This document shows, in pieces, positions 15,555 through 23,990 of a stretch of 24,612 bases of DNA. This DNA is from JAKACU01 sp021821185 (lineage in GTDB: Bacteria > Bacillota > Bacilli > Alicyclobacillales > SLC66): contig DAHWJX010000005.1 of the NCBI GenBank assembly GCA_027343965.1, positions 1 to 24,612 on the forward strand, given 5' to 3'. A program made the translations under genes and the position numbers. How positions within the stretch are numbered: position 1 is the first letter of the stretch; the number at the start of each line of letters is the position of its first letter. The notes under the pieces were generated by a model. That model was not told the origin of the DNA. It was given only the letters and a program-made list of their open reading frames with translations, and searched no databases.

Positions 15555-15911
15555 ATGCTCGGTACTATTGTGCGATTTGTGGTCTCAGCGCTTGTGCTCA
15601 TGTTCATTGGATTTATCGTTCCGGGTTTCCACATCTCTGGATTTTGGACGGCGGTTTTGGCGGCCATCGTCATTGCATTTATCGGATGGGTTTTTGAACG
15701 CCTATTCGGACCCAGAATATCACCATATGGGCGTGGCCTAGTTGGGTTTATCGTCGGTGCCGTCGTGATTTTCTTAGCCCAAGCGGTCGTTCCAGGCATG
15801 CGGGTTTCTATTTTAGGTGCGCTTCTCGCATCGTTAATCATCGGTATCGTCGATCTATTTGTACCGACTGCGATGCGTGGCACAGATCATCGCGATCATC
15901 ATGCGTCGTAA
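15555..15911 (+). CDS. YvlD/phage-holin-4-family small membrane protein
   Basis: A 118-aa integral membrane protein with about four hydrophobic helices (roughly 5-22, 28-48, 62-80 and 86-105), starting MLGTIVRFVVSALVLMFIGF. It resembles the YvlD / phage holin family IV group of chromosomally encoded membrane proteins. The function is unknown; in B. subtilis yvlD belongs to an envelope-stress operon. The ATG at 15555 has GGAGGTGA (15539-15546) 8 nt upstream, a near-perfect SD; an in-frame start 21 nt earlier would remove it. It is a single plus-strand gene between minus-strand cvpA and mutS2, where polX is found in B. subtilis. Confidence 0.8.
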   Translation: MLGTIVRFVVSALVLMFIGFIVPGFHISGFWTAVLAAIVIAFIGWVFERLFGPRISPYGRGLVGFIVGAVVIFLAQAVVPGMRVSILGALLASLIIGIVDLFVPTAMRGTDHRDHHAS

Positions 15912-15930
15912 ATAGTACGAAGTGGATTAT

Positions 15931-15955
15931 GACGGCACGAGCGCATCGTGCCGTC
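15931..15955. terminator. Terminator-like hairpin between convergent genes
   Basis: A perfect 10-bp stem GACGGCACGA/TCGTGCCGTC with a 5-nt loop lies between the ends of the YvlD-like gene (plus) and cvpA (minus). The T tract is short on the plus strand (CTTTA) and weak on the minus strand, so termination may be partial or bidirectional. Confidence 0.65.
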
Positions 15956-15957
15956 CT

Positions 15958-16530
15958 TTATGAATGCGTCACAGGAAGCGTGATGCCTTCCATGCGAGCG
16001 AGCTCCTGAACAGGTTGCGTAAACATGGGTGCAAGCGCAGATTGACGAATCTGTGTCTTTACAGCAGAAGCTGGCAGATAGGTGCCCACATCGATGAGGA
16101 CGGCTAACACCAAAAACGCAACGACAATACCTGCCGCAAGCCCTAACATACGGTTGATCCAACTAAGCAGGGGCAGTGAAAATACTGCACTTAGCAAGTG
16201 TCCTACGTAACGCACCAACAATAACGCCACAAAAAAGACAAGCCCAAATGCCAACGCTCCAGCAATCGCTTTGCCGACTGCCGCAACGTTAGATCCAGTG
16301 GAGATCATACTCACGATAGGAATCGCCGATGCAGAATGCACATTTTTTAACAATACTTGCATAACCCACGTATACAGATAGGGTGAGACAAACGGACTCA
16401 GCTGCCAAGCGGCAACGTACGCTACCAGAGTCCCCGATAGGCGGACCAATTGACGGACAAAACCTGTCCTATATCCTTCCCACGCACTAAACAGCAAGAC
16501 AGCAATAATAATCCAATCAGCAATATCCAT
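15958..16530 (-). CDS. CvpA family membrane protein
   Basis: A 190-aa integral membrane protein of the CvpA family (B. subtilis YshB). It has the family N-terminus MDIADWIIIAVLLFSAWEGY followed by the GFVRQL segment, and roughly four transmembrane helices (about 4-20, 28-50, 83-107 and 120-148). The E. coli namesake is needed for colicin V production; in Bacillota the role is unclear, probably envelope homeostasis. The ATG at 16530 has GAGGTG 8 nt upstream. It lies 12 nt after zapA, the same pairing as yshA-yshB in B. subtilis. Confidence 0.87.
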   Translation of the reverse strand: MDIADWIIIAVLLFSAWEGYRTGFVRQLVRLSGTLVAYVAAWQLSPFVSPYLYTWVMQVLLKNVHSASAIPIVSMISTGSNVAAVGKAIAGALAFGLVFFVALLLVRYVGHLLSAVFSLPLLSWINRMLGLAAGIVVAFLVLAVLIDVGTYLPASAVKTQIRQSALAPMFTQPVQELARMEGITLPVTHS

Positions 16531-16542
16531 CAGTTCGACACC

Positions 16543-16836
16543 TCAAGGTTCGGAGTCCTGCGAAAGTTCATGTCGTGCTTCAATTTCTAATGCGTCAAGC
16601 AACGCCTTATATTCTGTCAACACGGCGTCATAGGCTTCAGCCAAATTCAAAGCTGTCAGCACAGCAAGTGTGGACAAGTCTAGACGCGGATTTTGTTCAA
16701 ATAGTTCACTCATCTTCTCATCAACGATCCTGGCCAAACGCTCCACTTGTTCCGGAGAAGTTTGTGCACGTACCGTGTACAAATGGCCAAAAATATCGAT
16801 TTTCACGCGTTCCGTCTCTTGCGACACTCGTTGCAC
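16543..16836 (-). CDS. zapA: Cell division protein ZapA
   Basis: Small FtsZ-associated protein that bundles FtsZ protofilaments at the Z ring; 97 aa. The N-terminal head contains VKIDIFGHLYTVRAQTSPEQVERLARIVDEKM and the C-terminal half is a coiled-coil helix (about 55-90, LAVLTALNLAEAYDAVLTEYKALLDAL). The start is GTG at 16836 with AAGGG about 9 nt upstream. It lies 58 nt downstream of pheT and 12 nt upstream of cvpA. B. subtilis has rnhC between pheT and zapA, which is missing here. Confidence 0.9.
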   Translation of the reverse strand: MQRVSQETERVKIDIFGHLYTVRAQTSPEQVERLARIVDEKMSELFEQNPRLDLSTLAVLTALNLAEAYDAVLTEYKALLDALEIEARHELSQDSEP

Positions 16837-16894
16837 CGCCTAATCCCTTGAATGTGTAACATGATTACTTTCGGCGAACAGGGCAAAAAACCTG

Positions 16895-19336
16895 CTAAAA
16901 ACGTAAGTGCGCTCCGAATTTCTCCTTGACAAGCAATAGCACCGTGTCCACCCTTGCCGCAATCTCCAGATCTGTCAGTGTACGATCGTCTGCTCGAAAT
17001 ACCAAGTGTAAAGCAACGCTTTTCCGGTCAGCCCCCACTTTGTCCCCAGTATACACATCAAACACCGACACATTTTCCAACTCACGGCCTGCACTACTGT
17101 TCACTGCATCAAGTAGCTGCTGTACCGGCAAGTCGCGATCCACAACAAGCGCAAGATCTCTTTCGGCTCCAGGTGTTTTAGGCAATTCTTTGACCCTGAG
17201 ATCGCTTGTGATCAGCTTTTGCACCACCGAGAAGTCGAGATCAAAGTAGAAACTCTCTTGCAAATCATAGCGTTCTGTTACCCGTGCGTTTATCTTACCA
17301 AAACTCCCCACAAGTATATTTTTACTATAAATCTCAGCACATTGTCCTACTTGATAATAGGGTTCCTTCGATCGGGCAAAGGAGATTTGGCCATGTGCAA
17401 CCCCAGCTTCTCTGAGTACAGCATGCACTAACCCCGACACATCATAAAAATCTATCATACGATTGTCACCATGAGGACCATCAGGCTCAGCATTACCACA
17501 TAGCAAGCCTGTGATATGTGGTACTTCCACAGGTTGATCAAGCATCGGCACCTGTTTTGGCAAAAACACGGTGGCAAATTCAAAAATGCGTATATTTTTT
17601 TGTCCGCGATTACTGTTGTACTCTGCCACTTCGAGCAATGACGGCAGTACTAAGGTACGCAGGCCGACGCGATCTTCCGATAACGGGTTCAAAAGCATCC
17701 CCATCTTCTGAGCGGGGTGACCTTCGCCAATAAGTACATTATCTAACACTTTGGGTGCTGTCAGCGAATAAGTCCATACCTCATGTAATCCGCGATCCAA
17801 CAGAAAATTGCGCAACGTGCGTTTCAAATGTTGTGCGGGTTTCAAGACACCTGCAGTTAATTGACCGCGCATAACCGATACAGGAATACGCTCATACCCT
17901 ACTAAACGGGCAAACTCTTCAGCCATATCAGCTTCTATCGTGATATCTTGACGACGTGAGGGAACAAAAACATGAAATTCCTCGTCAGATACTATGCGCA
18001 CCGTAAATCCTAGTCGCTTACAAACTGCCAGCATTTCTGACTGCGTAATAGCATAACCCAATAAATTTTGGATGTGTTTCACAAAAACCACAACTTGTTT
18101 AACCTGTCTTTGCTCTGAAATTGTGGTACCTTTGGCGATGCAGCCTGAAGCGACTTTACCTTTTGCAAAGGTCTCCATCAATCCGGCCGCTCGAGCGAGT
18201 GCCTGAAAGGTGACATCCTCATCTATGCCTTTTTCAAAACGCAAGCTAGCTTCAGAGCGAAGCGCCAGTTGCCTTGCTGTTTGTCTGGTGGTTACAGGGT
18301 CAAATACAGCAGACTCGATTACAACCGCACGCGTATGCTCAGTGACTTCACTATTAAGTCCGCCCATGACACCAGCCAAACCCAGTGCCTTGTGCAAATC
18401 GGCAATGAGTATGCTCGAAGAGGGTACCTCGCGCAATTCTCCATCGAGTGTCGTCACCTTTTCTGTCGCATGCGCCTGTCTGACCACAATGGTGTGATCA
18501 ACAATAGCATCATAATCAAATGCGTGTAAAGGCTGTCCCCATTCATACATCACATAGTTTGTAATATCCACGAGATTATTGATGGGGCGCGTACCCACAG
18601 CTAAAAGACGCATCTGCATCCACAAAGGAGAGGCAGCCAGCTTCAAGTCGCTTACGACTTGCGCCGTGTATAAACTGCAACGTTCTGTTGCCACCTCGAC
18701 TGACAAAGGTAGTTTCCCTATCCCGGAAGGCTCTTTTACGATAGCATCAGGCATGTGAACGCTACGATCATAAAGCGCCGCAACCTCATACGCCACCCCG
18801 CGAAGCGATAAACAATCGGAACGATTTGGCGTCAGTTCAAGCTCCATCACCATGTCATCAAGCCCGAGATAGGATACGATCGAAACGCCTACAGGCGCAT
18901 CCTGCGGAAGAACAAAAATACCTTGTGTCTGTTCCTTAGGCAACAATTTAGCATCAAGGCCCAATTCACTCGCTGAACAAATCATCCCCTGTGACTCAAC
19001 CCCGCGCAATTTGGAACGCTTGATTTTTCCGTCCGGCAACATGGCGCCATCGACTGCCACAGGCACTTTTTGTTCGGGGGCAACATTTTTGGCACCGCAT
19101 ACGATCGTCAGTAGATCACCTTTTGCCACGTCAACCGTACACACACGCAAGCGATCTGCATTAGGATGAGCCTCTACAGCTAGCACATGGCCAACCACAA
19201 CATCAGATACCTGCCCACTGAGCGGTTGCATCCATTCTACCGGTATGCCTGCATTCGTTAAGTCGGTTGCTACTTTTTCTGCTGTCAGGCCTGCCAAATC
19301 GACATATTCACCAAGCCAATTCCACGTGATTTTCAT
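16895..19336 (-). CDS. pheT: Phenylalanyl-tRNA synthetase beta subunit
   Basis: Beta subunit of the heterotetrameric PheRS; 813 aa. Domains in order: an N-terminal EMAP-like tRNA-binding OB fold (about 40-150, VGHVLAVEAHPNADRLRVC), the B3/B4 editing region (about 205-390), a B5 DNA-binding-like domain (about 405-480, ending DMAEEFARLVGYERIP), the catalytic-like core (about 490-690) and a C-terminal ferredoxin-fold anticodon-binding domain (about 718-813). The ATG at 19336 has AAGGA 9 nt upstream. It is 15 nt after pheS and shares its T-box leader. Confidence 0.97.
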   Translation of the reverse strand: MKITWNWLGEYVDLAGLTAEKVATDLTNAGIPVEWMQPLSGQVSDVVVGHVLAVEAHPNADRLRVCTVDVAKGDLLTIVCGAKNVAPEQKVPVAVDGAMLPDGKIKRSKLRGVESQGMICSASELGLDAKLLPKEQTQGIFVLPQDAPVGVSIVSYLGLDDMVMELELTPNRSDCLSLRGVAYEVAALYDRSVHMPDAIVKEPSGIGKLPLSVEVATERCSLYTAQVVSDLKLAASPLWMQMRLLAVGTRPINNLVDITNYVMYEWGQPLHAFDYDAIVDHTIVVRQAHATEKVTTLDGELREVPSSSILIADLHKALGLAGVMGGLNSEVTEHTRAVVIESAVFDPVTTRQTARQLALRSEASLRFEKGIDEDVTFQALARAAGLMETFAKGKVASGCIAKGTTISEQRQVKQVVVFVKHIQNLLGYAITQSEMLAVCKRLGFTVRIVSDEEFHVFVPSRRQDITIEADMAEEFARLVGYERIPVSVMRGQLTAGVLKPAQHLKRTLRNFLLDRGLHEVWTYSLTAPKVLDNVLIGEGHPAQKMGMLLNPLSEDRVGLRTLVLPSLLEVAEYNSNRGQKNIRIFEFATVFLPKQVPMLDQPVEVPHITGLLCGNAEPDGPHGDNRMIDFYDVSGLVHAVLREAGVAHGQISFARSKEPYYQVGQCAEIYSKNILVGSFGKINARVTERYDLQESFYFDLDFSVVQKLITSDLRVKELPKTPGAERDLALVVDRDLPVQQLLDAVNSSAGRELENVSVFDVYTGDKVGADRKSVALHLVFRADDRTLTDLEIAARVDTVLLLVKEKFGAHLRF

Positions 19337-19351
19337 CGTTTCACGTCCTTT

Positions 19352-20392
19352 TTAGCGTGCTATCTGTGTAAATTGATCCAGTAAACGCAAGTCATTCATG
19401 TAAAATTGACGAACATCGGTTATGCCATACAACAACATCGCGATGCGCTCCATACCCATTCCAAAAGCAAATCCTGTCACGCCTTCCTCATGATATCCGC
19501 CCATCTCCAGCACATGAGGGTGCACCATACCACATCCTAAAATTTCAATCCATCCCGTGTGTTTACACGTAGAGCAGCCTTCTCCACCACAATAAATACA
19601 GCGCACATCCATTTCTGCGCTAGGCTCCGTAAATGGAAAAAAACTTGGACGCAGACGAATTTGCTGATGCTCACCAAAAAGTTCCTTGGCAAACGTCAAC
19701 AGGACACCTTTTAGATCACTCATTGAAATTCCATGATCAACGACAAGACCCTCCATTTGCGTAAACTCATGAGAATGGGTAGCATCATCATCATCACGAC
19801 GGTATACACGCCCTGGTACAATAATCCGCACGGGGAGTTCAGGTTGGCGAGCAAGCAGCGTTCGTGCCTGCATGGGAGAAGTGTGCGTGCGCATTAACAA
19901 CTCTGAATGAATATAAAAGGTATCTTGCATATCGCGGGCAGGGTGACCTTTAGGCAAATTCAATGCTTCGAAATTAAAATAATCCGTTTCCACATGAGGA
20001 CCTTCTTCAATGGTGAACCCGAACCCTAAAAAAATGTCCTCAATGCGCCGAATCACTTTTTGTAACGGATGCTCTGCACCAAGAAACGGTGTCCGTCCAG
20101 GTAGCGTAATATCTAATTGGTTGCGTCTCTCTTCCTCTTTTGCCGCCTTTTGCAGTACTTGGCTGCGTTGTGTCTCAAAAGCCTGTTCAAGTGAGGCACG
20201 AATGTCATTGACAACCTGACCTACAACAGGACGCTCTTCTTGGCTGAGCGAACCCATTGAACGCAGTGCCGTCGATAATTCTCCTTTTTTGCCCAAATAC
20301 ATCACACGCCAAGCTTCCAAAGCTACTGTATCTTCCTTGTTCGCCAAATCAGCCAACGCCTGATCTTTCATCGCTTGTAACCGTTCTAGCAC
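19352..20392 (-). CDS. pheS: Phenylalanyl-tRNA synthetase alpha subunit
   Basis: Catalytic class II subunit of PheRS; 346 aa from the GTG at 20392. I chose this start because GGAGG (20405-20401) lies 8 nt upstream, after the T-box terminator; an in-frame ATG at 20407 would overlap the SD. An N-terminal coiled coil (about 1-90) is followed by the class II core with GPHVETDYFNFEALNLPKGH, RTHTSPMQ, GRVYRRDDDDATHSHEF and the motif 3 segment GFAFGMGMERIAMLLYGI. The CIYCGGEGCSTC cysteine cluster is usual for bacterial PheS. Expression should depend on uncharged tRNA-Phe through the T-box. Confidence 0.97.
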   Translation of the reverse strand: MLERLQAMKDQALADLANKEDTVALEAWRVMYLGKKGELSTALRSMGSLSQEERPVVGQVVNDIRASLEQAFETQRSQVLQKAAKEEERRNQLDITLPGRTPFLGAEHPLQKVIRRIEDIFLGFGFTIEEGPHVETDYFNFEALNLPKGHPARDMQDTFYIHSELLMRTHTSPMQARTLLARQPELPVRIIVPGRVYRRDDDDATHSHEFTQMEGLVVDHGISMSDLKGVLLTFAKELFGEHQQIRLRPSFFPFTEPSAEMDVRCIYCGGEGCSTCKHTGWIEILGCGMVHPHVLEMGGYHEEGVTGFAFGMGMERIAMLLYGITDVRQFYMNDLRLLDQFTQIAR

Positions 20393-20416
20393 GCGGGACA
20401 CCTCCATCACATGAAT

Positions 20417-20446
20417 AAAAAAAGCTTTCGTCAAGGGACGAAAACT
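20417..20446 (-). terminator. T-box terminator hairpin
   Basis: AGTTTTCGTC (20446-20437) pairs with GACGAAAGCT (20432-20423), including one U-G pair, with a 4-nt loop, and is followed by a run of seven T. It is mutually exclusive with the antiterminator that uses the T-box sequence just upstream. Confidence 0.9.
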
Positions 20447-20665
20447 CCGTGGTACCACCCTGGTTCAAACAACGCCTAAGCTAAAGACGTCATTCCTTTA
20501 GCCTGTTAACGGTGGCCTCCGTATTCGCCTACCACTGGGTGCCAGGTTCAGCGAATCACTTCCCGAGTGAACTTCCCTGATCACGTTGTGCGCAACACTC
20601 TCAGTCATGGTATCGCGTCCCTGTCCTACGCTATTCAGGTACTCTCTCGTTCATCAGTTTGGTAT
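20417..20665 (-). promoter_or_regulatory. T-box riboswitch (Phe, UUC specifier) of pheST
   Basis: A complete transcriptional T-box. Stem I closes by GAGU/ACUC (20644-20641 with 20568-20565) and CCUGA/UCAGG (20639-20635 with 20580-20576). Between them the 5' AGUA and 3' GAA form the loop-E motif, and the codon UUC (20571-20569) followed by A is the specifier for Phe. Stem III is GCTAAAG/CTTTAGC (20502-20480). The T-box sequence GGGTGGTACCACGG is at 20460-20447; its UGGU bulge suits an ACCA tRNA end. Low tRNA-Phe charging should favour the antiterminator. A weak promoter (TTGCGA-N18-TATCCT) may lie just upstream, overlapping the end of rlmP. Confidence 0.93.
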
Positions 20666-20685
20666 AAGGATACAGCATGCAACTC

Positions 20686-21513
20686 TTACTTCGCAAGTCG
20701 TTGCCTGAGCGCCTCATACATTATCACAGCAGAAGCAACACCAGCATTTAAGGATTCTGATGACCCTGGCATAGGAAGTGACACAGCCATATCTGATGAT
20801 TGCTGCAAGACAAGAGAGATCCCCGCCGCTTCACCACCGATCACGATTGCAAGCGGTCCACGCAGATCCGTCTCAAAGACAGACGCCCCATGATGAGCCT
20901 CCATCGACATAACACGGTATCCAAATGAGTGAAGTTCATTAAGTATACTCTCATGATCCATCGTCAAAACGGGAACACGAGCCAGTGAACCCGCTGCAGC
21001 ACGAACCACTTTGGGTTGGTATGGATCCGTCGTGCCTGGTGTGATGATAAGCGCTCGCGATCCTACGGCGTCGATAGAACGAATCATCGTGCCAAGGTTG
21101 CCCGGATCACGTATACCGTCAGCAATCACCACCACATCCTGACAGGAGGAGTTCAAATGCACGTCTTGCTGAATTTGCAGTACAGTTTGTGCAACAAATT
21201 CCTTCTTTCGCACAGCTGCAACAATGCCTTGCGAATGTTCGGTATCAACCACATGGGCCAACACCTGCCCTGTCAGTTCATAGGTATGAATCCCTTTTTC
21301 ACTACAGGCATCCACGATCGCTAAAATCTGATCGGGGTGAGTCCCGAAGCTGTCAAATAAGACAGCTTCAAGCTCAACACCTGCTTCGATATACTCTGTG
21401 ATAAAGCGAATACCTTCGACAAGATACAGTCCCGTCTTTTCACGGTACTTTTTATCCTTTAATGCCGAGTACGCTTTTACTTTCGGGTTATTGCAAGACG
21501 TCAAAACTTCCAC
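20686..21513 (-). CDS. rlmP: TrmH-family 23S rRNA 2'-O-methyltransferase (YsgA/RlmP)
   Basis: SPOUT-class RNA ribose methyltransferase, 275 aa. The N-terminal substrate-binding domain (about 1-100) has CNNPKVKAYSALKDKKYREKTGLYLVEGIR. The catalytic knot domain carries motif 1 IADGIRDPGNLGTMIRSIDAVG, motif 2 AIVIGGEAAGIS and motif 3 LPMPGSSESLNAGVASAVIMYEALRQR. The position just before pheS matches B. subtilis ysgA, reported to be RlmP, which makes Gm2553 in the 23S rRNA A-loop. The family is certain; the exact target is inferred from synteny. The start is GTG at 21513 with AAGGAG 11 nt upstream. Confidence 0.88.
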   Translation of the reverse strand: MEVLTSCNNPKVKAYSALKDKKYREKTGLYLVEGIRFITEYIEAGVELEAVLFDSFGTHPDQILAIVDACSEKGIHTYELTGQVLAHVVDTEHSQGIVAAVRKKEFVAQTVLQIQQDVHLNSSCQDVVVIADGIRDPGNLGTMIRSIDAVGSRALIITPGTTDPYQPKVVRAAAGSLARVPVLTMDHESILNELHSFGYRVMSMEAHHGASVFETDLRGPLAIVIGGEAAGISLVLQQSSDMAVSLPMPGSSESLNAGVASAVIMYEALRQRLAK

Positions 21514-21557
21514 AGGACGTGACTCTCCTTACAATCATAGACGATGAATTAATCAGA

Positions 21558-23219
21558 TCAATCCGACAACACCGCACCAGTATTGGCAGAGGTAACAAGT
21601 TTGGCATAACGCGCTAACCAGCCATGTTTCACGAGAGGTTCTGGACGTTGCCAACTTTCCATGCGTTGTGCGATTTCTTGGTCCGTCAGACGCACTTCTA
21701 GCAAACGCAGATCTGTATCGATCACGATAACATCCCCATCGCGCAAAGCTGCGATAGGACCGCCGGCTGCCGCTTCTGGGGAGATGTGTCCGATGCTGAT
21801 GCCACGCGTGGCACCTGAGAAACGACCATCCGTGATAAGGGCAACATCAGCGCCAAGTCCCATCCCTGCGATGGCGGACGTTGGTGAGAGCATCTCGGGC
21901 ATACCCGGACCACCTTTTGGCCCTTCGTACCGGATGACAACGACATCACCTTTTTTTACACGGCCTTCGCGAATTCCCGACGATGCCTCATCTTGTGAAT
22001 TGAAGATAACACATGGCCCTTCAAAATGCGTAACAGGTGTTGCTCCGCTTTTGATAACACCGCCGTCAGGTGCAAGATTGCCACGTAGAACACGTAGACC
22101 GCCCTCTTGTGTGTAAGCATCTTCTAGCGTATGAATAATACGGGGATCCAAAATCTCTGCGTTCTCGATATTTTCTAGCAGTGTTTTTCCTGTAACTGTT
22201 ATGCAGTCCGTCGCGACAAGATCGTCTTTACGAGATAATTCATGTAAGACCGCCGAGACGCCGCCTGCGCGATACAAATCTTCCATGTGCCACTCTGTCG
22301 CTGGACTAAACTTCGCGATCTGCGGTACCTTTCGCGAAATCTCATCGACGCGAGAAAGTGGGTAATCGACGCCTGCTTCATGAGCAATTGCCAAGGTATG
22401 CAATACCGTGTTGGTAGAGCCACCCATAGCCATGTCAAGGATAAAGGCATTATCAATCGCTTCTTTTGTAACGATGTCACGCGGTTTAATATCTTTTTCA
22501 ATCAAATTTTTCAGATACATCGCCGTTTGACGAACTAATTCTTTACGCTGTTCTGTGATGGCGAGCACCGTTCCGTTGCCAGGCAAAGCCACGCCTAAAG
22601 CTTCAGCTAAGCAGTTCATCGAATTCGCGGTAAAAAGTCCCGAGCATGAGCCACAGGTGGGACAGCCGTTTACCTCGAGATCTTCGAGTTGTTGTTCGTT
22701 GATTTTCCCAACTTGATAGGCTCCTACGCCCTCAAATACAGACGTCAAATCGACCGCTTTGCCATCTGATGTATGCCCAGCTTTCATCGGTCCGCCAGAG
22801 ACATAGATAGACGGAACGTTAACACGCATCATACCCATCAACATACCAGGAGTGATTTTGTCACAATTTCCGATACAAATCAGCCCATCAAACCAATGGG
22901 CCTGTGCCATCGTTTCTAACGAATCCGCAATCAATTCACGGCTTGGCAACGAATATCGCATACCAATGTGTCCCATGGCAATGCCATCATCAACACCAAT
23001 GGCATTAAATTCAAATGGCACCATATCGGCTTCACGCACAGCATCTTTGACAATCTTGCCGAACTCCTGCAAATGTACATGTCCTGGGATAATTTCAATG
23101 AACGAATTGAAAATCCCAACAAAAGGTTTCTTGAAATCTTCCTGAGAAAGGCCTGCAGCGCGAAGCAAACTGCGATGCGGCGCTCGGTCAATACCCTTTT
23201 TCACCATATCACTGCGCAT
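21558..23219 (-). CDS. ilvD: Dihydroxy-acid dehydratase IlvD
   Basis: Third step common to valine, isoleucine and leucine synthesis, dehydrating dihydroxy-acids to 2-keto acids with an Fe-S cluster; 553 aa. Conserved segments are VDDGIAMGHIGMRYSLPSRE, CIGNCDKITPGMLM, NGCPTCGSCSGLFTANSMNC and the C-terminal GPKGGPGMPEMLSPTSAI with DGRFSGATRG. The N-terminal motif reads IIPGHVHL, as in the E. coli type, rather than the NTCNMHL of plant/mycobacterial [2Fe-2S] enzymes. It therefore lacks that third cysteine, and an oxygen-sensitive cluster is possible. It stands alone with its own promoter; no other ilv or leu gene is in the window. Confidence 0.97.
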   Translation of the reverse strand: MRSDMVKKGIDRAPHRSLLRAAGLSQEDFKKPFVGIFNSFIEIIPGHVHLQEFGKIVKDAVREADMVPFEFNAIGVDDGIAMGHIGMRYSLPSRELIADSLETMAQAHWFDGLICIGNCDKITPGMLMGMMRVNVPSIYVSGGPMKAGHTSDGKAVDLTSVFEGVGAYQVGKINEQQLEDLEVNGCPTCGSCSGLFTANSMNCLAEALGVALPGNGTVLAITEQRKELVRQTAMYLKNLIEKDIKPRDIVTKEAIDNAFILDMAMGGSTNTVLHTLAIAHEAGVDYPLSRVDEISRKVPQIAKFSPATEWHMEDLYRAGGVSAVLHELSRKDDLVATDCITVTGKTLLENIENAEILDPRIIHTLEDAYTQEGGLRVLRGNLAPDGGVIKSGATPVTHFEGPCVIFNSQDEASSGIREGRVKKGDVVVIRYEGPKGGPGMPEMLSPTSAIAGMGLGADVALITDGRFSGATRGISIGHISPEAAAGGPIAALRDGDVIVIDTDLRLLEVRLTDQEIAQRMESWQRPEPLVKHGWLARYAKLVTSANTGAVLSD

Positions 23220-23252
23220 CTAGTCTCCCACTCCCTCGTCTCTATTTGGCTC

Positions 23253-23281
23253 ATTGTATCTTGTTCAATACTAATGCACAA
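23253..23281 (-). promoter_or_regulatory. ilvD promoter
   Basis: TTGTGC (23281-23276) and TACAAT (23258-23253) lie on the minus strand with a 17-nt spacer. The predicted leader is about 27 nt, too short for a T-box or attenuator, so any regulation would be at initiation. Confidence 0.6.
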
Positions 23282-23318
23282 GATCCTCCTCTAAGCCACG
23301 TACTTGATCACAAGAAAG

Positions 23319-23347
23319 AAACGACCACACGTGAGGCATGGTCGTTT
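23319..23347 (-). terminator. Terminator after rplT
   Basis: AAACGACCA/TGGTCGTTT forms a 9-bp stem with an 11-nt loop just downstream of rplT, followed on the minus strand by CTTTCTTG. It separates the infC-rpmI-rplT operon from ilvD. The opposite strand also has a T run (TTTTTCTT), so it may work in both directions. Confidence 0.85.
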
Positions 23348-23365
23348 TTCTTAGGGTAGTTGTTA

Positions 23366-23725
23366 TTATGCTTCGAGTTTTCCTCTAGCGACGCCAACTA
23401 ACGCCGTGAATGCTTTGGCATCCGACACCGCCAAGTCTGCGAGCATCTTGCGATTCACTTCTACGCCAGCTTGTTTCAACCCGTACATGAAGCGGCTGTA
23501 TGACAAGCCATTTAAACGTGCCGCTGCATTGATACGTTGAATCCAAAGTCGGCGGAAATCCCGTTTGCGGACGCGACGATCCCGGTACGCATACATTAAA
23601 GACTTCATAACTTGCTGGTTGGCTGTACGGAACAAGCGATGCTTAGAACCGAAATAACCACGTGCAAGTTTTAACACTTTTTTATGACGACGGCGAGTCA
23701 CGATGCCGCCTTTCACTCTAGCCAT
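23366..23725 (-). CDS. rplT: 50S ribosomal protein L20
   Basis: Early-assembly 23S rRNA-binding protein, 119 aa, the usual length. It has the typical basic N-terminus MARVKGGIVTRRRHKKVLKLARGYFGSKHRLFRTANQQVMKS and the conserved RDRRVRKRDFRRLWIQRINAAAR. In Bacillota, L20 also binds the leader of its own operon to cause early termination. The ATG at 23725 is preceded by an AGGAGG SD. It is the last gene of infC-rpmI-rplT. Confidence 0.98.
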   Translation of the reverse strand: MARVKGGIVTRRRHKKVLKLARGYFGSKHRLFRTANQQVMKSLMYAYRDRRVRKRDFRRLWIQRINAAARLNGLSYSRFMYGLKQAGVEVNRKMLADLAVSDAKAFTALVGVARGKLEA

Positions 23726-23763
23726 GACAAATCCTCCTATACCTAACCTTGATGCAAATCATC

Positions 23764-23961
23764 CTACAAATAGGCGATCAGTTGTTTGATGCGCTTTGCA
23801 TCCGACGGTGACACCATTGAAGCGTGACGCAATTGGCGTTTACGCTTGGGGGACTTAGAAACAAACAGGTGACTTGTAAACGCATGACTGCGTTTGATTT
23901 TTCCAGATCCCGTTTTCTTAAAGCGCTTTGCGGCGCCGCGGTGGGTTTTCATCTTCGGCAT
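23764..23961 (-). CDS. rpmI: 50S ribosomal protein L35
   Basis: Small basic ribosomal protein of 65 aa starting MPKMKTHRGAAKRFKKTGSGKIKR, the family signature. I chose the ATG at 23961 because GGAGG lies 9 nt upstream; the frame opens three codons earlier at a TTG. It sits between infC and rplT in the universal order. Confidence 0.97.
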   Translation of the reverse strand: MPKMKTHRGAAKRFKKTGSGKIKRSHAFTSHLFVSKSPKRKRQLRHASMVSPSDAKRIKQLIAYL

Positions 23962-23990
23962 TACATGCAACCTCCACTATGAATCAGTCA

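Noticed and set aside
15555..15911. Prophage remnant suggested by the holin-family match
   Set aside because: The YvlD/holin-4 family is common as chromosomal membrane proteins and no other phage gene, att repeat or integrase is nearby.
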